This document shows positions 25,501 to 33,434 of a stretch of DNA of 64,000 nucleotides, piece by piece. Position numbers and translations under genes: made by a program. The stretch covers positions 5,707,501 through 5,771,500 of the forward strand of contig NZ_CP108080.1 of the NCBI RefSeq assembly GCF_036181745.1. The letters are read 5' to 3'. The DNA comes from Streptomyces sp. NBC_00259. GTDB lineage: Bacteria; Actinomycetota; Actinomycetes; Streptomycetales; Streptomycetaceae. The notes beneath the pieces are model-generated. The model was given only the letters and a program-made list of their open reading frames with translations. It was not told the origin of the DNA and made no database searches. Positions within the stretch are counted from its first letter, which is position 1, and every line of letters starts with the position of its first letter.

Positions 25501-25670
25501 GCAAGGTCATCGCGGAGAACCTCAACATCGAGGGCCTGCGTCGCTTCAAGGACGACGTCACCGAGATCCGCGAAGGCTTCGAGGGTGGTATCAACCTCGG
25601 AAACTTCAACGACATCAAGATCGACGACGTCATCGCGACGTACGAGATGCGCGAGAAGCCGCGCGGCTGA
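22566..25670 (+). CDS. infB: Translation initiation factor IF-2
   Basis: A 1034-residue GTPase that brings fMet-tRNA to the ribosome. The IF2_N domain (VRVYELAKEFGVESKVVMAKL) is at residues 3-50. About 360 residues of Pro/Ala- and then Gly/Pro/Arg-rich low-complexity sequence follow, typical of Streptomyces IF2. A second IF2_N domain precedes the G domain, where GHVDHGKT starts at residue 536. DTPGHEAF (G3) and NKID (G4) follow, then domains II-IV. GTG start with AAAGGAG upstream. Unusual only for the length and repetition of the linker. Confidence 0.98.
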   Translation: MAKVRVYELAKEFGVESKVVMAKLQELGEFVRSASSTIEAPVVRKLTDAFQQGSGASPAKRAAGKPAAPRKAAPAKPAAPSPAQAARPAVPNSPKPGAPAPKPAAAEAPKSAPAAAAPAPGPRPTPGPKPPAAPKPAPVTPAAPAAPEFTAPPAAPAAGPRSGATPGPRPSARPGQGGQGGGGRPGAGAPRPGGERQGSRPGARPAGPRPGNNPFTSGGSTGMARPQAPRPGGAPRPGGAGAPGGPRPQGAGQGGPRPQAGPGGARPTPGGMPRPQAPRGAGGPGGGPGGNRPNPGMMPQRPAAGPRPGPGGGGGGRGPGGGGGRPGGAGRPGGGGFAGRPAGPGGGGRPGGGGGFAGRPGGGGPGGGGGGFGGGGGRPGFGGRPGGPGGRGGTQGAFGRPGGPARRGRKSKRQRRQEYEAMQAPSVGGVMLPRGNGETVRLSRGASLTDFAEKINANPASLVAVMMNLGEMVTATQSVSDATLQILAGEMNYTVQIVSPEEEDRELLESFDIEFGEDEGGEEFLVARPPVVTVMGHVDHGKTRLLDAIRKTNVVAGEAGGITQHIGAYQVSTKVNEEERRITFIDTPGHEAFTAMRARGAKSTDIAILVVAANDGVMPQTIEALNHAKAADVPIVVAVNKIDVEGADPTKVRGQLTEFGLVAEEYGGETMFVDISAKQGLNIDSLLEAVVLTADAALDLRANPEQDAQGIAIESHLDRGRGAVSTVLVQRGTLRIGDTMVVGDAYGRVRAMLDDKGNNVEEATPSTPVLVLGLTNVPGAGDNFLVVDEDRTARQIAEKRAARERNAAFAKRTRRVSLEDLDKVLKAGEVQQLNLIIKGDASGSVEALESSLLQLDVGEEVDIRVLHRGVGAVTESDIDLATGSDAIVIGFNVRAAGRATQMAEREGVDVRYYSVIYQAIEEIEAALKGMLKPEYEEVELGTAEIREVFRSSKLGNIAGVLIRSGEVKRNTKARLIRDGKVIAENLNIEGLRRFKDDVTEIREGFEGGINLGNFNDIKIDDVIATYEMREKPRG

Positions 25671-25683
25671 CGCACACAGTGGT

Positions 25684-25724
25684 CGGGGCCGGTCGACGGG
25701 ACGTAATCCCGTCGATCGGCCCCG
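25684..25724 (+). terminator. Hairpin after infB
   Basis: An 18-base-pair stem (25684-25701 with 25707-25724), with one G-T pair and a 5-base loop, lies 13 bases after the infB stop. There is no T-tract. It probably reduces read-through into DUF503–rbfA–truB. Confidence 0.8.
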
Positions 25725-25809
25725 GCCGTGCGTGTACGGTTCTTGATGTCCCTGCCAAGAGCGGGCAGGGCATCTACCGAACCCGTACCGGCGGGACATC
25801 CGGACATAC

Positions 25810-26103
25810 ATGTTTGTGGGGACGCTGTCCTTCGATCTGCTTCTCGGCGACGTTCGCTCGCTGAAGGAGAAACGCTCCGTGGTCCGCCCGATCGTGGCCG
25901 AACTCCAGCGCAAGTACGCGGTGGCAGTGGCCGAAGTGGGCGGTCAGAACCTTCACCGCAGGGCCGAGATCGGCCTTGCGGCGGTGTCCGGGGATCCGGG
26001 GCACCTCACAGACGTACTGGACCGGTGCGAGCGCCTCGTCGCCGCCCGGCCAGAGGTGGAACTGCTGTCGGTTCGACGGCGGCTCCACGGGGACGAAGAC
26101 TGA
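25810..26103 (+). CDS. DUF503 (YlxP-like) protein
   Basis: A 97-residue protein starting MFVGTLSFDLLLGDVRSLKEKRSVVRPI, the signature of the DUF503/YlxP family. It is always found next to rbfA in actinobacteria and firmicutes and is linked to ribosome maturation by context only. The gap to rbfA is 27 bases, with GGAGAAGG before the rbfA start. Confidence 0.92.
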   Translation: MFVGTLSFDLLLGDVRSLKEKRSVVRPIVAELQRKYAVAVAEVGGQNLHRRAEIGLAAVSGDPGHLTDVLDRCERLVAARPEVELLSVRRRLHGDED

Positions 26104-26130
26104 GTAGTAAGCGAAAGAGGAGAAGGACCG

Positions 26131-26583
26131 GTGGCCGACAACGCGCGGGCCCGTAAGCTGGCCGATCGCATCCAGGTCGTGGTCGCGGAGACCCTGGACC
26201 GGCGAATCAAGGATCCGCGGCTGGGCTTCGTCACGATCACGGACGCCCGGGTCACCGGCGACCTGCGGGAGGCCACGGTCTTCTACACGGTCTACGGGGA
26301 CGACGAGGAGCGTGCCGCGTCCGCCGCGGCGCTGGAGTCGGCCAAGGGTGTCCTCCGCTCCGAGGTCGGCCGGCAGACCGGGGTCCGCTTCACGCCGACC
26401 CTGAGCTTCGTCCCGGACGCCCTCCCCGACAACGCGCGCACGATCGACGATCTGCTCGACAAGGCGCGCGCCAAGGACGCGGAGGTCCGTGAAGCCTCCA
26501 CCGGCAAGACGTACGCCGGCGACGCCGACCCGTACCGCAAGCCGGAGGACGAGGACGAGGACGGGGACACAGCCTCCGAATGA
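26131..26583 (+). CDS. rbfA: Ribosome-binding factor A
   Basis: A 150-residue 30S maturation factor with a KH-like fold. Seen are ARKLADRIQVVVAETLDRRI at the N-terminus, FVTITDARVTGDLREATVFY in the centre and RFTPTLSFVPDALPDNARTIDDLL after it. The acidic tail EDEDEDGD is normal in actinobacteria. GTG start. It overlaps truB by four bases (ATGA). Confidence 0.96.
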   Translation: MADNARARKLADRIQVVVAETLDRRIKDPRLGFVTITDARVTGDLREATVFYTVYGDDEERAASAAALESAKGVLRSEVGRQTGVRFTPTLSFVPDALPDNARTIDDLLDKARAKDAEVREASTGKTYAGDADPYRKPEDEDEDGDTASE

Positions 26584-27482
26584 CTCAGCACAACAGGACG
26601 CCGGACGGACTTGTCATCGTCGACAAGCCGTCCGGCTTCACTTCGCACGACGTCGTCGCCAAGATGCGCGGCATCGCCAGGACCCGCCGGGTCGGTCACG
26701 CCGGCACCCTCGACCCGATGGCCACGGGAGTCCTGGTCCTCGGCGTCGAGAAGGCCACCAAGCTCCTCGGTCATCTCGCCCTGACCGAGAAGGAGTACCT
26801 CGGTACGATCCGGCTCGGCCAGAACACCGTCACGGACGACGCCGAGGGCGAGATCACCTCGTCCACCGACGCCTCCGGGGTCGCGCGCGACGCCGTCTAC
26901 GCGGGCGTCGCCGAGCTGACCGGCGACATCATGCAGGTCCCGTCCAAGGTCAGCGCCATCAAGATCGACGGCAAGCGCTCGTACGCGCGGGTGCGTGGCG
27001 GCGAGGACTTCGAGATCCCGGCCCGTCCGGTGACCGTGTCGTCCTTCCAGGTCTACGACATCCGCGAGGCGGTCGCCGCCGACGGCACCCCCGTCGTCGA
27101 CCTCGTCGTCTCGGTCGTCTGCTCCTCGGGCACGTACATCCGGGCACTCGCCCGCGACCTCGGTGCCGGGCTCGGCGTGGGCGGACATCTGACCGCGCTG
27201 CGCCGCACCCGCGTCGGTCCGTACAAGCTCGATGTGGCGAAGACGCTGGACCAGCTCCAGGAGGAGCTGACGGTCATGCCGATCGGCGAGGCCGCCGCGG
27301 CGGCGTTCCCGCGCTGGGACGTCGACGAGAAGCGCGCCCGGCTGCTCCTGAACGGCGTACGGCTGGACATGCCGGCCTTCGACACGGAGGGCGCGGTGGC
27401 CGTCTTCGGCCCGGAGGACCGCTTCCTGGCGCTGGTCGAACAGCACCGGGGCAAGGCGAAGAGCCTCGCGGTCTTCGGCTGA
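26580..27482 (+). CDS. truB: tRNA pseudouridine-55 synthase
   Basis: A 300-residue enzyme that makes pseudouridine 55 in the T-loop of tRNAs. The catalytic aspartate lies in HAGTLDPMATGVL near residue 47. GLVIVDKPSGFTSHDVV starts the protein. SGTYIRALARDLGAGLGVGG is the C-terminal catalytic-domain motif. It overlaps rbfA by four bases and is closed by a strong terminator. Confidence 0.97.
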   Translation: MTQHNRTPDGLVIVDKPSGFTSHDVVAKMRGIARTRRVGHAGTLDPMATGVLVLGVEKATKLLGHLALTEKEYLGTIRLGQNTVTDDAEGEITSSTDASGVARDAVYAGVAELTGDIMQVPSKVSAIKIDGKRSYARVRGGEDFEIPARPVTVSSFQVYDIREAVAADGTPVVDLVVSVVCSSGTYIRALARDLGAGLGVGGHLTALRRTRVGPYKLDVAKTLDQLQEELTVMPIGEAAAAAFPRWDVDEKRARLLLNGVRLDMPAFDTEGAVAVFGPEDRFLALVEQHRGKAKSLAVFG

Positions 27483-27543
27483 CGGCCGCGCCGCGGTCCT
27501 GACCGGTGCGTAGAGCCCGGTTCGCCGGAGGTTTCCGGTTTCC

Positions 27544-27580
27544 ATCGTGGAGCGGGCACGGCCGCTGCCCGCTCCACGAT
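27544..27580. terminator. Strong hairpin terminator after truB
   Basis: A perfect 15-base-pair stem (27544-27558 with 27566-27580) with a 7-base loop. It separates the rimP–truB operon from the next gene. Confidence 0.85.
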
Positions 27581-27685
27581 CCCCCTCGCAGGGTGTCTAT
27601 CCGCATCGCCGTGCGGATTCACCCCATCGGGCAGGCGCTCGGAGTGCACCGAGGGGGCACTGGGGGGCGCGTTCGCCCGGCGGCC

Positions 27686-27715
27686 TTCTCCCGGTGATCA
27701 ACTCCGGCCTACCGT
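27686..27715 (+). promoter_or_regulatory. Candidate promoter for a leaderless transcript of the trypsin–NTPase gene
   Basis: TTCTCC (27686-27691) and TACCGT (27710-27715) are 18 bases apart. The expected transcription start falls on the A of the ATG at 27722, and no ribosome binding site lies before that ATG. Both fit a leaderless mRNA, which is common in Streptomyces. Confidence 0.45.
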
Positions 27716-27721
27716 CGGGCC

Positions 27722-30700
27722 ATGGGACGCGGGGACCTGGCGACGTTGGTGCGCATCTGTGATCCGGCGGGCCGGCCGCGTGGGACCGGGTTCGTCGCGG
27801 ACGACCGGGGCACGGTCGTCACCAGCCATGAAGCCGTCGACGGGCTCGACAGGGTCATGGTGCGTGCACCGGGCGACGGTGTCGTGCGCCTCGCCGGCGG
27901 CGACGCCGTGGTGCCGGTTCCGGAGGCGGATCTCGCGCTCATCCGTACCGAAGGGCTCGACGTACGGCCGCTGCCGGTGACCGTACGGGACACGGTGGAG
28001 AGCGGCGCCTACGTACGCGTCCCCGCGGGTGGCTGGCGCGAGGCCCGGGTCCTCGGCGCGGCCCGGGCCACCTACACGGCGGCCGATCGCTTCCATCTCC
28101 TCGACGACGCCCTGGAACTGGCGATCGGCGCGGACGGGAGCGACGCCCTGCGGCCCGGCGGCACGGCCACGGGCGGACCCGTGCTGGACGCCACGACCGG
28201 TTCCGTCGTGGCGGTGCTCGGCACCGCGCTGCACACGGGGCATCCGGCGGCCGGATTCGCCGTACCGCTGCGGGCGACCGCGGCGCGTGATCCCGCCGGG
28301 CCGCTCGCCGAACTGCTGCGGCGCAACGCGGCGACGGTTCCCGGGTTCGGGGCCGACCTCAATGTCGCGGGCGCGCTGCGGCTCGCCGCCGTCTCCCTCG
28401 ATCCGGCAAGTCCGGCCGGGAGCACCGGCGTCCGCGCCGACCCGGTCGAACGTCCCGTCGTCATCGAGGAGTTCGAGGCCTTCGAGGAGTCAGGAGCGCT
28501 CGTCCTCGGGCTGACGGGGGACGCCGGAACGGGCCGCACCACCGAACTCACCGCCCTCGCCGCCCGTCGCGCCAGGTCCCCGGAACCGGCCGTCAGCCTC
28601 TGGCTGCGCGGCGCCGACCTGCGCGAGGGCGACGCCTCCCTCGCGGACGCCGTCGCTCGTACGCTCAGCCGGTCGGGCCGTATCGTCGCCGGTGTCATGG
28701 CCCAGCGTCGTGGCTCGCAGGCCGTTCCCGGCGCCGGCTGGGAGGCCGGTCCCGGGGAAGTGGCGCGCGTCGCGCGGGAAGCCGGGCGCCCGCTGTTCGT
28801 TCTGCTCGACGGTCCCGAGGAGATGCCGGCCGCCCTCGCCGGCCGCCTCCGCGCATGGACGGCGCAGACGACGCGCTGGCTGCGTGAGAACGATGTACGG
28901 CTCGTGATCGCTTCCGGACACGACCACTGGGAACGGTCCGGGTACGGGGAGCAGCCCGGGGCGCTCCGTCCGCGGACCGCGGCTCGGACCGCAGTTCACC
29001 GCCCGGTGGTACGTCTCACCGCGCTCACCGAGCAGGAGGCGGAGGACGCCCGTGTCCGGTACGGACTGCCGCCCGGAGCCCTGACCGGCGCCGACGCCCG
29101 CCATCCGCTGGCGCTGCGGCTGCTCGCCGAGGTACGTGAGGCCCTGCCGGGTGACGTACCGGGGAGGCCGTCCCGGGACGAGATCTTCGGTGCGTACCTG
29201 GACCTGGTGTGCCTGCGGGCGGCGGCACGGATCGCGGCGGCGGAACGGCCCGAGCCGCGGGCGACGGCGGTGCGGCGGCTCGCGGCGCGCGTCTCGGGGC
29301 AGGTGCACGAGGCCGCGAGGCGGTCTCTCGGCTCCGGGGAGGGAGGGCTCGACCGGGAGACCTTCGGCGAGCTGTTCCCCTGGCGGACGGGCTGGGCGTC
29401 CGCGGTCCTGGGCGAGGGCCTGCTGGTCCGCGCGGGCGCCGGATACCGCTTCGCGCACGAGGAGTTCGCGCGGTGGCTCCAGGCGGCGCATCTCGACGTG
29501 GACGGGGTACTGCACCCGCTGCTCGGCCATGCGGGGCCGGACGCGGCGGAAGACGTTGCGCCCACGCCGCCGCGGCACCTGATCGGCACCGTGGTCCAGG
29601 CCCTGCTGCTCATCGACCGCCGCTCCGGGCCGTCCGCGCTGGGGCCGCGGCTGACGGCCCTGATCGAGGCGCTGGACGAGGGGTTCGACGAGGCGTCCGA
29701 CGAGGCGTTCGGCGAGGGGGAGCCTTTGTCGGACGACGCGCGTTGGTGGGCGTGCGGGCTGCTGCGGGAGACGCTGCTGCGTGTCCCCGTGCCGCGCGCG
29801 TACCTCGGTGTCCTGCGCACCCTCGCGGACCGCGTCACCCGCCGCTCCCTGCGCGAGGGCGGACCGCGGAACCTGGGCGGACTGGGGGAGTTCGGGCCCA
29901 GGTTCTGGCAGCGGCTGCGCGTCGGCGAGGCGGAGCGGATGGATCTCTTCCGCCGTCTCGTCCCGGCGGACGGTGCTCCGGAGCGTGCCGCCGGGACCGC
30001 GCCGAGCGGCTCCCCGCCACGCTTCCTGGACGCGGTCGCCGAGGAGCTGGCCCGCTCGCCCCGGGACGTACAGCCGCTGCTCTGCCGCTGGTTCACCGAT
30101 GACCGGCCCCTGCCCGCAGGGCCGGGAGCCGCGATGCGGCCCACCGTCGCCGGAGCCGCCCAGGCGCTGCTCCACACCCATCGCGGACGGTCGGTGGACG
30201 ATCTGTGCGAGGCGCTCGTCAGCACCGCCCACCCCCGCGCGGCGGAGCTGCTGGCCGCTCTCGTGGAGGACGAGCCGTCCGCCGTCTGCCGGGCCGTCGA
30301 CCGCTGGGCGCACGACGACAGCCGGCCCGGCCGTCGTCTCGCCGCGGCGACGTACGGTCCGGCCGTCGCCGTCCGGGTCACCGGCGGGACCGACCGGGAC
30401 CTGCTGCGGTTCGCCGCACTGGCGCTGCTGGCCCGGCCGGCCGACACCGCACTGCACGGCGCCGCGCTCGCGCTCCTCGTACGGGACCCGCGCACCAGGC
30501 CCCGCTACCTCGGGCGGGCGCTGGCCGCGTACCGCCGCGGGGAGCAGGGGCTGACCGCGGAGGTCCTCGCCGGTGCGGCGTCGACCCATCCGGAGCCCGT
30601 GTTCGCGGCGTTCCGCGCCCGGCTGCGTGAGGCGGCCGACGGGCCGGGCGTCGCAGACGGCGTCGGCTCCGGCGACGGGGACGGTGCGGGCTCCGGCGAC

Positions 30701-31354
30701 GGGGCGGGCGACGTCCTGCGGGCGCTGGCCGAGTTCGGCACGCCCGCGCTGGCCCGCCGCGCCGCCGTGCTCGTGGCCGAGCACGCCGGCTCCCGGCCAG
30801 ATGCGGCGGCGGGCGCCGCGGCCTTCGTCGAGCGCCGGCTGGAACACGGCCCGGCCGCCCGTGCCGTGCTCGTCCCCCTCGTCATGGACCTGCTGCGGGG
30901 ACGGTCCGTGGAGGTACGGGGCGCGCTGGCCGCCGTGCTCGCGGCGCCCCCGGGCTCGCCGGCCGCCGAGCCGCTGCGGGCCGGGCTGCTCGACGTACTT
31001 CTGGAGCACGAGCGGCACGAGAGCGGGAACCTGGCGGTCCTGGACGCGTTGCTCGAGGCCGCGGCACTCGGCTCCGGCCGGTGCGCGGACGCCCGGACCC
31101 GCGAGCTGGTCCACCGCACCGGCGTCCTGTTCGTCCGTACGCTCGAGGGCGCGAACCGCTTCGACCGCCGCCTCGTCGAGCTGGCCCACCGGGTGCCCGG
31201 CTTCGCCGCTCAGGTCGTGACCTGGCAGGCCGAGGCGCCGCGGGAGTGGGCGGCGTTGGTCGGCCCCAGCACACGCCGGACCTTGGAGGCACTGGGCAGG
31301 ACGGTGCCGATGCCGACGGAGGACCGTGGGCATGGCAGTCTTAGACCTGCGTAA
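27722..31354 (+). CDS. Trypsin-like domain fused to STAND/AAA-type NTPase and helical repeats
   Basis: A 1210-residue cytosolic protein with no signal peptide. Residues 1-200 form a trypsin-like fold: His36 (TSHEAV), Asp70 (EADLALI) and the nucleophile loop GTATGGPV, where Thr150 replaces the usual serine. Residues ~250-500 are a P-loop NTPase with LTGDAGTGRTTEL; Arg272 stands where Walker A has lysine. The rest (~560-1200) is rich in Leu/Ala helices and looks like HEAT-type repeats. Domain order matches STAND-like signalling and defence proteins that carry a protease effector. It is alone between the truB terminator and ribF. Related Streptomyces proteins are called serine protease or hypothetical. 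No experimental function is known to me. Confidence 0.75.
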   Translation: MGRGDLATLVRICDPAGRPRGTGFVADDRGTVVTSHEAVDGLDRVMVRAPGDGVVRLAGGDAVVPVPEADLALIRTEGLDVRPLPVTVRDTVESGAYVRVPAGGWREARVLGAARATYTAADRFHLLDDALELAIGADGSDALRPGGTATGGPVLDATTGSVVAVLGTALHTGHPAAGFAVPLRATAARDPAGPLAELLRRNAATVPGFGADLNVAGALRLAAVSLDPASPAGSTGVRADPVERPVVIEEFEAFEESGALVLGLTGDAGTGRTTELTALAARRARSPEPAVSLWLRGADLREGDASLADAVARTLSRSGRIVAGVMAQRRGSQAVPGAGWEAGPGEVARVAREAGRPLFVLLDGPEEMPAALAGRLRAWTAQTTRWLRENDVRLVIASGHDHWERSGYGEQPGALRPRTAARTAVHRPVVRLTALTEQEAEDARVRYGLPPGALTGADARHPLALRLLAEVREALPGDVPGRPSRDEIFGAYLDLVCLRAAARIAAAERPEPRATAVRRLAARVSGQVHEAARRSLGSGEGGLDRETFGELFPWRTGWASAVLGEGLLVRAGAGYRFAHEEFARWLQAAHLDVDGVLHPLLGHAGPDAAEDVAPTPPRHLIGTVVQALLLIDRRSGPSALGPRLTALIEALDEGFDEASDEAFGEGEPLSDDARWWACGLLRETLLRVPVPRAYLGVLRTLADRVTRRSLREGGPRNLGGLGEFGPRFWQRLRVGEAERMDLFRRLVPADGAPERAAGTAPSGSPPRFLDAVAEELARSPRDVQPLLCRWFTDDRPLPAGPGAAMRPTVAGAAQALLHTHRGRSVDDLCEALVSTAHPRAAELLAALVEDEPSAVCRAVDRWAHDDSRPGRRLAAATYGPAVAVRVTGGTDRDLLRFAALALLARPADTALHGAALALLVRDPRTRPRYLGRALAAYRRGEQGLTAEVLAGAASTHPEPVFAAFRARLREAADGPGVADGVGSGDGDGAGSGDGAGDVLRALAEFGTPALARRAAVLVAEHAGSRPDAAAGAAAFVERRLEHGPAARAVLVPLVMDLLRGRSVEVRGALAAVLAAPPGSPAAEPLRAGLLDVLLEHERHESGNLAVLDALLEAAALGSGRCADARTRELVHRTGVLFVRTLEGANRFDRRLVELAHRVPGFAAQVVTWQAEAPREWAALVGPSTRRTLEALGRTVPMPTEDRGHGSLRPA

Positions 31355-31355
31355 G

Positions 31356-31369
31356 ACGCATCAATGCGT
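31356..31369. promoter_or_regulatory. Inverted repeat ACGCAT-CA-ATGCGT before ribF
   Basis: Two 6-base arms (31356-31361 and 31364-31369) flank two bases, directly after the stop of the preceding gene and 39 bases before the ribF start. It could be an operator for ribF or a short hairpin. There is no sequence match to an FMN riboswitch. Confidence 0.4.
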
Positions 31370-31407
31370 ACACAGGTTTGATTCTGGTTGGGCGAGGAGC
31401 GGTCACA

Positions 31408-32358
31408 GTGCAGCGCTGGCGTGGCTTGGAGGACATCCCCCAGGACTGGGGGCGCAGCGTCGTCACCATCGGTTCCTACGACGGTGTGCACCGGGGCCAC
31501 CAGCTGATCATCGGGCGGGCCGTGGAGCGGGCGCGCGAACTGGGTGTGCCGTCGGTCGTGGTCACCTTCGACCCGCACCCCAGCGAGGTCGTGCGCCCCG
31601 GCAGCCACCCGCCGCTGCTCGCCCCGCACCACCGGCGCGCGGAGCTGATGGCGGAGCTTGGTGTCGACGCGGTGCTGATCCTCCCGTTCACCTCGGAGTT
31701 CTCCAAGCTGTCGCCCGCCGACTTCATCGTGAAGGTGCTGGTGGACAAGCTCCACGCCCGCGCCGTGATCGAGGGACCGAACTTCCGCTTCGGCCACAAG
31801 GCGGCCGGCAACGTCGAGTTCCTGGCCGACCTCGGCCGGACGTACGACTACGAGGTCGAGGTCGTCGACCTCTACGTCCGCGGTGAGGCGGGCGGCGGCG
31901 AGCCCTTCTCCTCCACCCTGACCCGCCGCCTGATCGCCGAGGGCGACGTCGAGGGGGCGGCGGAGATCCTCGGCCGTCCGCACCGCGTCGAGGGCGTGGT
32001 CGTCCGCGGCGCCCAGCGCGGCCGTGAGCTGGGCTACCCGACGGCGAACGTCGAGACCCTCCCGCACACCGCGATCCCCGCGGACGGCGTCTACGCCGGC
32101 TGGCTCACCGCCGACGGCGAGCGGATGCCCGCCGCGATCTCGGTCGGCACGAACCCACAGTTCGACGGCACGGAGCGGACCGTCGAGGCGTATGCGATCG
32201 ACCGCGTCGGCCTCGACCTGTACGGGCTCCACGTGGCCGTCGACTTCCTCGCGTACGTGCGCGGCATGGCCAAGTTCGAGTCCATCGAGGCCCTTCTGGA
32301 CGCCATCGCGGACGATGTGAAGCGCGCACGCGAACTGACGACGGAGTACGACGCGTAA
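31408..32358 (+). CDS. ribF: Bifunctional riboflavin kinase / FAD synthetase
   Basis: A 316-residue enzyme that makes FMN from riboflavin and then FAD. The N-terminal nucleotidyltransferase domain shows GSYDGVHRGHQLII (the HxGH-like motif) near residue 30 and GPNFRFGHKAAGN near 126. The C-terminal riboflavin kinase domain has GYPTANVETLP near 212 and AAISVGTNPQFDG near 245. The GTG at 31408 has GAGGAG upstream; an earlier in-frame start at 31378 is less likely. Its usual neighbours truB and rbfA are separated here by the trypsin–NTPase gene. Confidence 0.95.
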   Translation: MQRWRGLEDIPQDWGRSVVTIGSYDGVHRGHQLIIGRAVERARELGVPSVVVTFDPHPSEVVRPGSHPPLLAPHHRRAELMAELGVDAVLILPFTSEFSKLSPADFIVKVLVDKLHARAVIEGPNFRFGHKAAGNVEFLADLGRTYDYEVEVVDLYVRGEAGGGEPFSSTLTRRLIAEGDVEGAAEILGRPHRVEGVVVRGAQRGRELGYPTANVETLPHTAIPADGVYAGWLTADGERMPAAISVGTNPQFDGTERTVEAYAIDRVGLDLYGLHVAVDFLAYVRGMAKFESIEALLDAIADDVKRARELTTEYDA

Positions 32359-32420
32359 CGTCTCCTGCGGGGCCCGCGCCAAGGCCCGGACATGACCTGG
32401 GCGCCGTGCACCTGAGGGAC

Positions 32421-33434
32421 CTAGGCGCCGAGTACCTGAGCCGCCGCCCAGTGGCAGGCCACCGCAGCCGGGCCCGAGCCCGGCAGGACCGGCAGGTCCT
32501 CGGTGCGGCAGCGGTCGGCGACGCCCGTCGTCTCCGCCTCGCCCGACGCCAGGATCTGACAGCGTGCGTGGAAGCGGCAGCCCGCAGGGATCCGGGACGG
32601 GTCCGGGGGCTCCCCGGTGAGGACCACCGGAGGACCGGCGGACTCGGGGAGGACGGAGAGCAGCGCCCGCGTGTACGGATGCCGCGGCGCCGTCAGGACG
32701 TCCTCCACCGGCCCCGTCTCCACGATCCGGCCCAGGTACATCACGGCGACCCGGTCCGCGATGTTCCACGCCAGGCCCAGATCGTGGGTCACCACCAGTG
32801 CGGAGAGGCCCAGTTCGTCGCGCAGTCGCAGCAGCAGCGCCAGGATCTCGCCCCGGACGGAGGCGTCGAGCGAGGCCACCGGCTCGTCGGCGACGATGAG
32901 TTCGGGCTCCAGGACGAGCGCGCCCGCGATGACCACGCGCTGCCGCTGGCCGCCGGACAGCTCGTGCGGATAGCGCAGGAAGAACCGCTCCGGCGGCCGG
33001 AGCCCGGCCCGCGAGAGCGCCTCCGCGACCGCGGCGCGCTCGTCGCCCCCGTAGCCGTGGATCCGCAGGCCCTCCGCCACCGCCTCGTACACGGTGTGCC
33101 GGGGATTGAGCGACCCGCTCGGGTCCTGGAGCACCAGCTGGACGCGCCTGCGATACGCCTTCAGGGCCCTCGACCCGTACGACAGAGGCGCCCCGCCGAA
33201 CGTCACGCGCCCCGCCGCCGGTTCGACCAGCCCGAGCAGCGTCCGCGCGAGGGACGTCTTGCCGCAGCCCGACTCGCCGACGAGCGCGACGATCTCGCCG
33301 GAGCCGATGTCGAGATCGACGCCGTCGACGGCGCGGGCCGCCGACGCGCCCCGTCGTCCGGGGAAGGTCACACGCAGGCCGGCCGCCGCCAGCAGGGAAG
33401 CCGCGGTCACGGGGGACTCCTCGACGCTCGTCAT
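32421..33434 (-). CDS. Peptide ABC transporter ATP-binding protein (OppF/DppF type)
   Basis: A 337-residue ATPase of a peptide/nickel-type importer. Walker A is GESGCGKTSL near residue 55, the signature is LSGGQRQRVVI near 160, and Walker B is ELIVADEP. The C-terminal oligopeptide-transporter domain contains CRFHARCQI, the cysteine-rich motif of OppD/F proteins. The ATG at 33434 overlaps the stop of the preceding OppD-type gene by four bases. It is the last gene of a five-gene operon. Confidence 0.92.
   Translation of the reverse strand: MTSVEESPVTAASLLAAAGLRVTFPGRRGASAARAVDGVDLDIGSGEIVALVGESGCGKTSLARTLLGLVEPAAGRVTFGGAPLSYGSRALKAYRRRVQLVLQDPSGSLNPRHTVYEAVAEGLRIHGYGGDERAAVAEALSRAGLRPPERFFLRYPHELSGGQRQRVVIAGALVLEPELIVADEPVASLDASVRGEILALLLRLRDELGLSALVVTHDLGLAWNIADRVAVMYLGRIVETGPVEDVLTAPRHPYTRALLSVLPESAGPPVVLTGEPPDPSRIPAGCRFHARCQILASGEAETTGVADRCRTEDLPVLPGSGPAAVACHWAAAQVLGA

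Noticed and set aside
31355..31407. FMN riboswitch before ribF
   Set aside because: The gap is only 53 bases, too short for the aptamer, and lacks its conserved segments.
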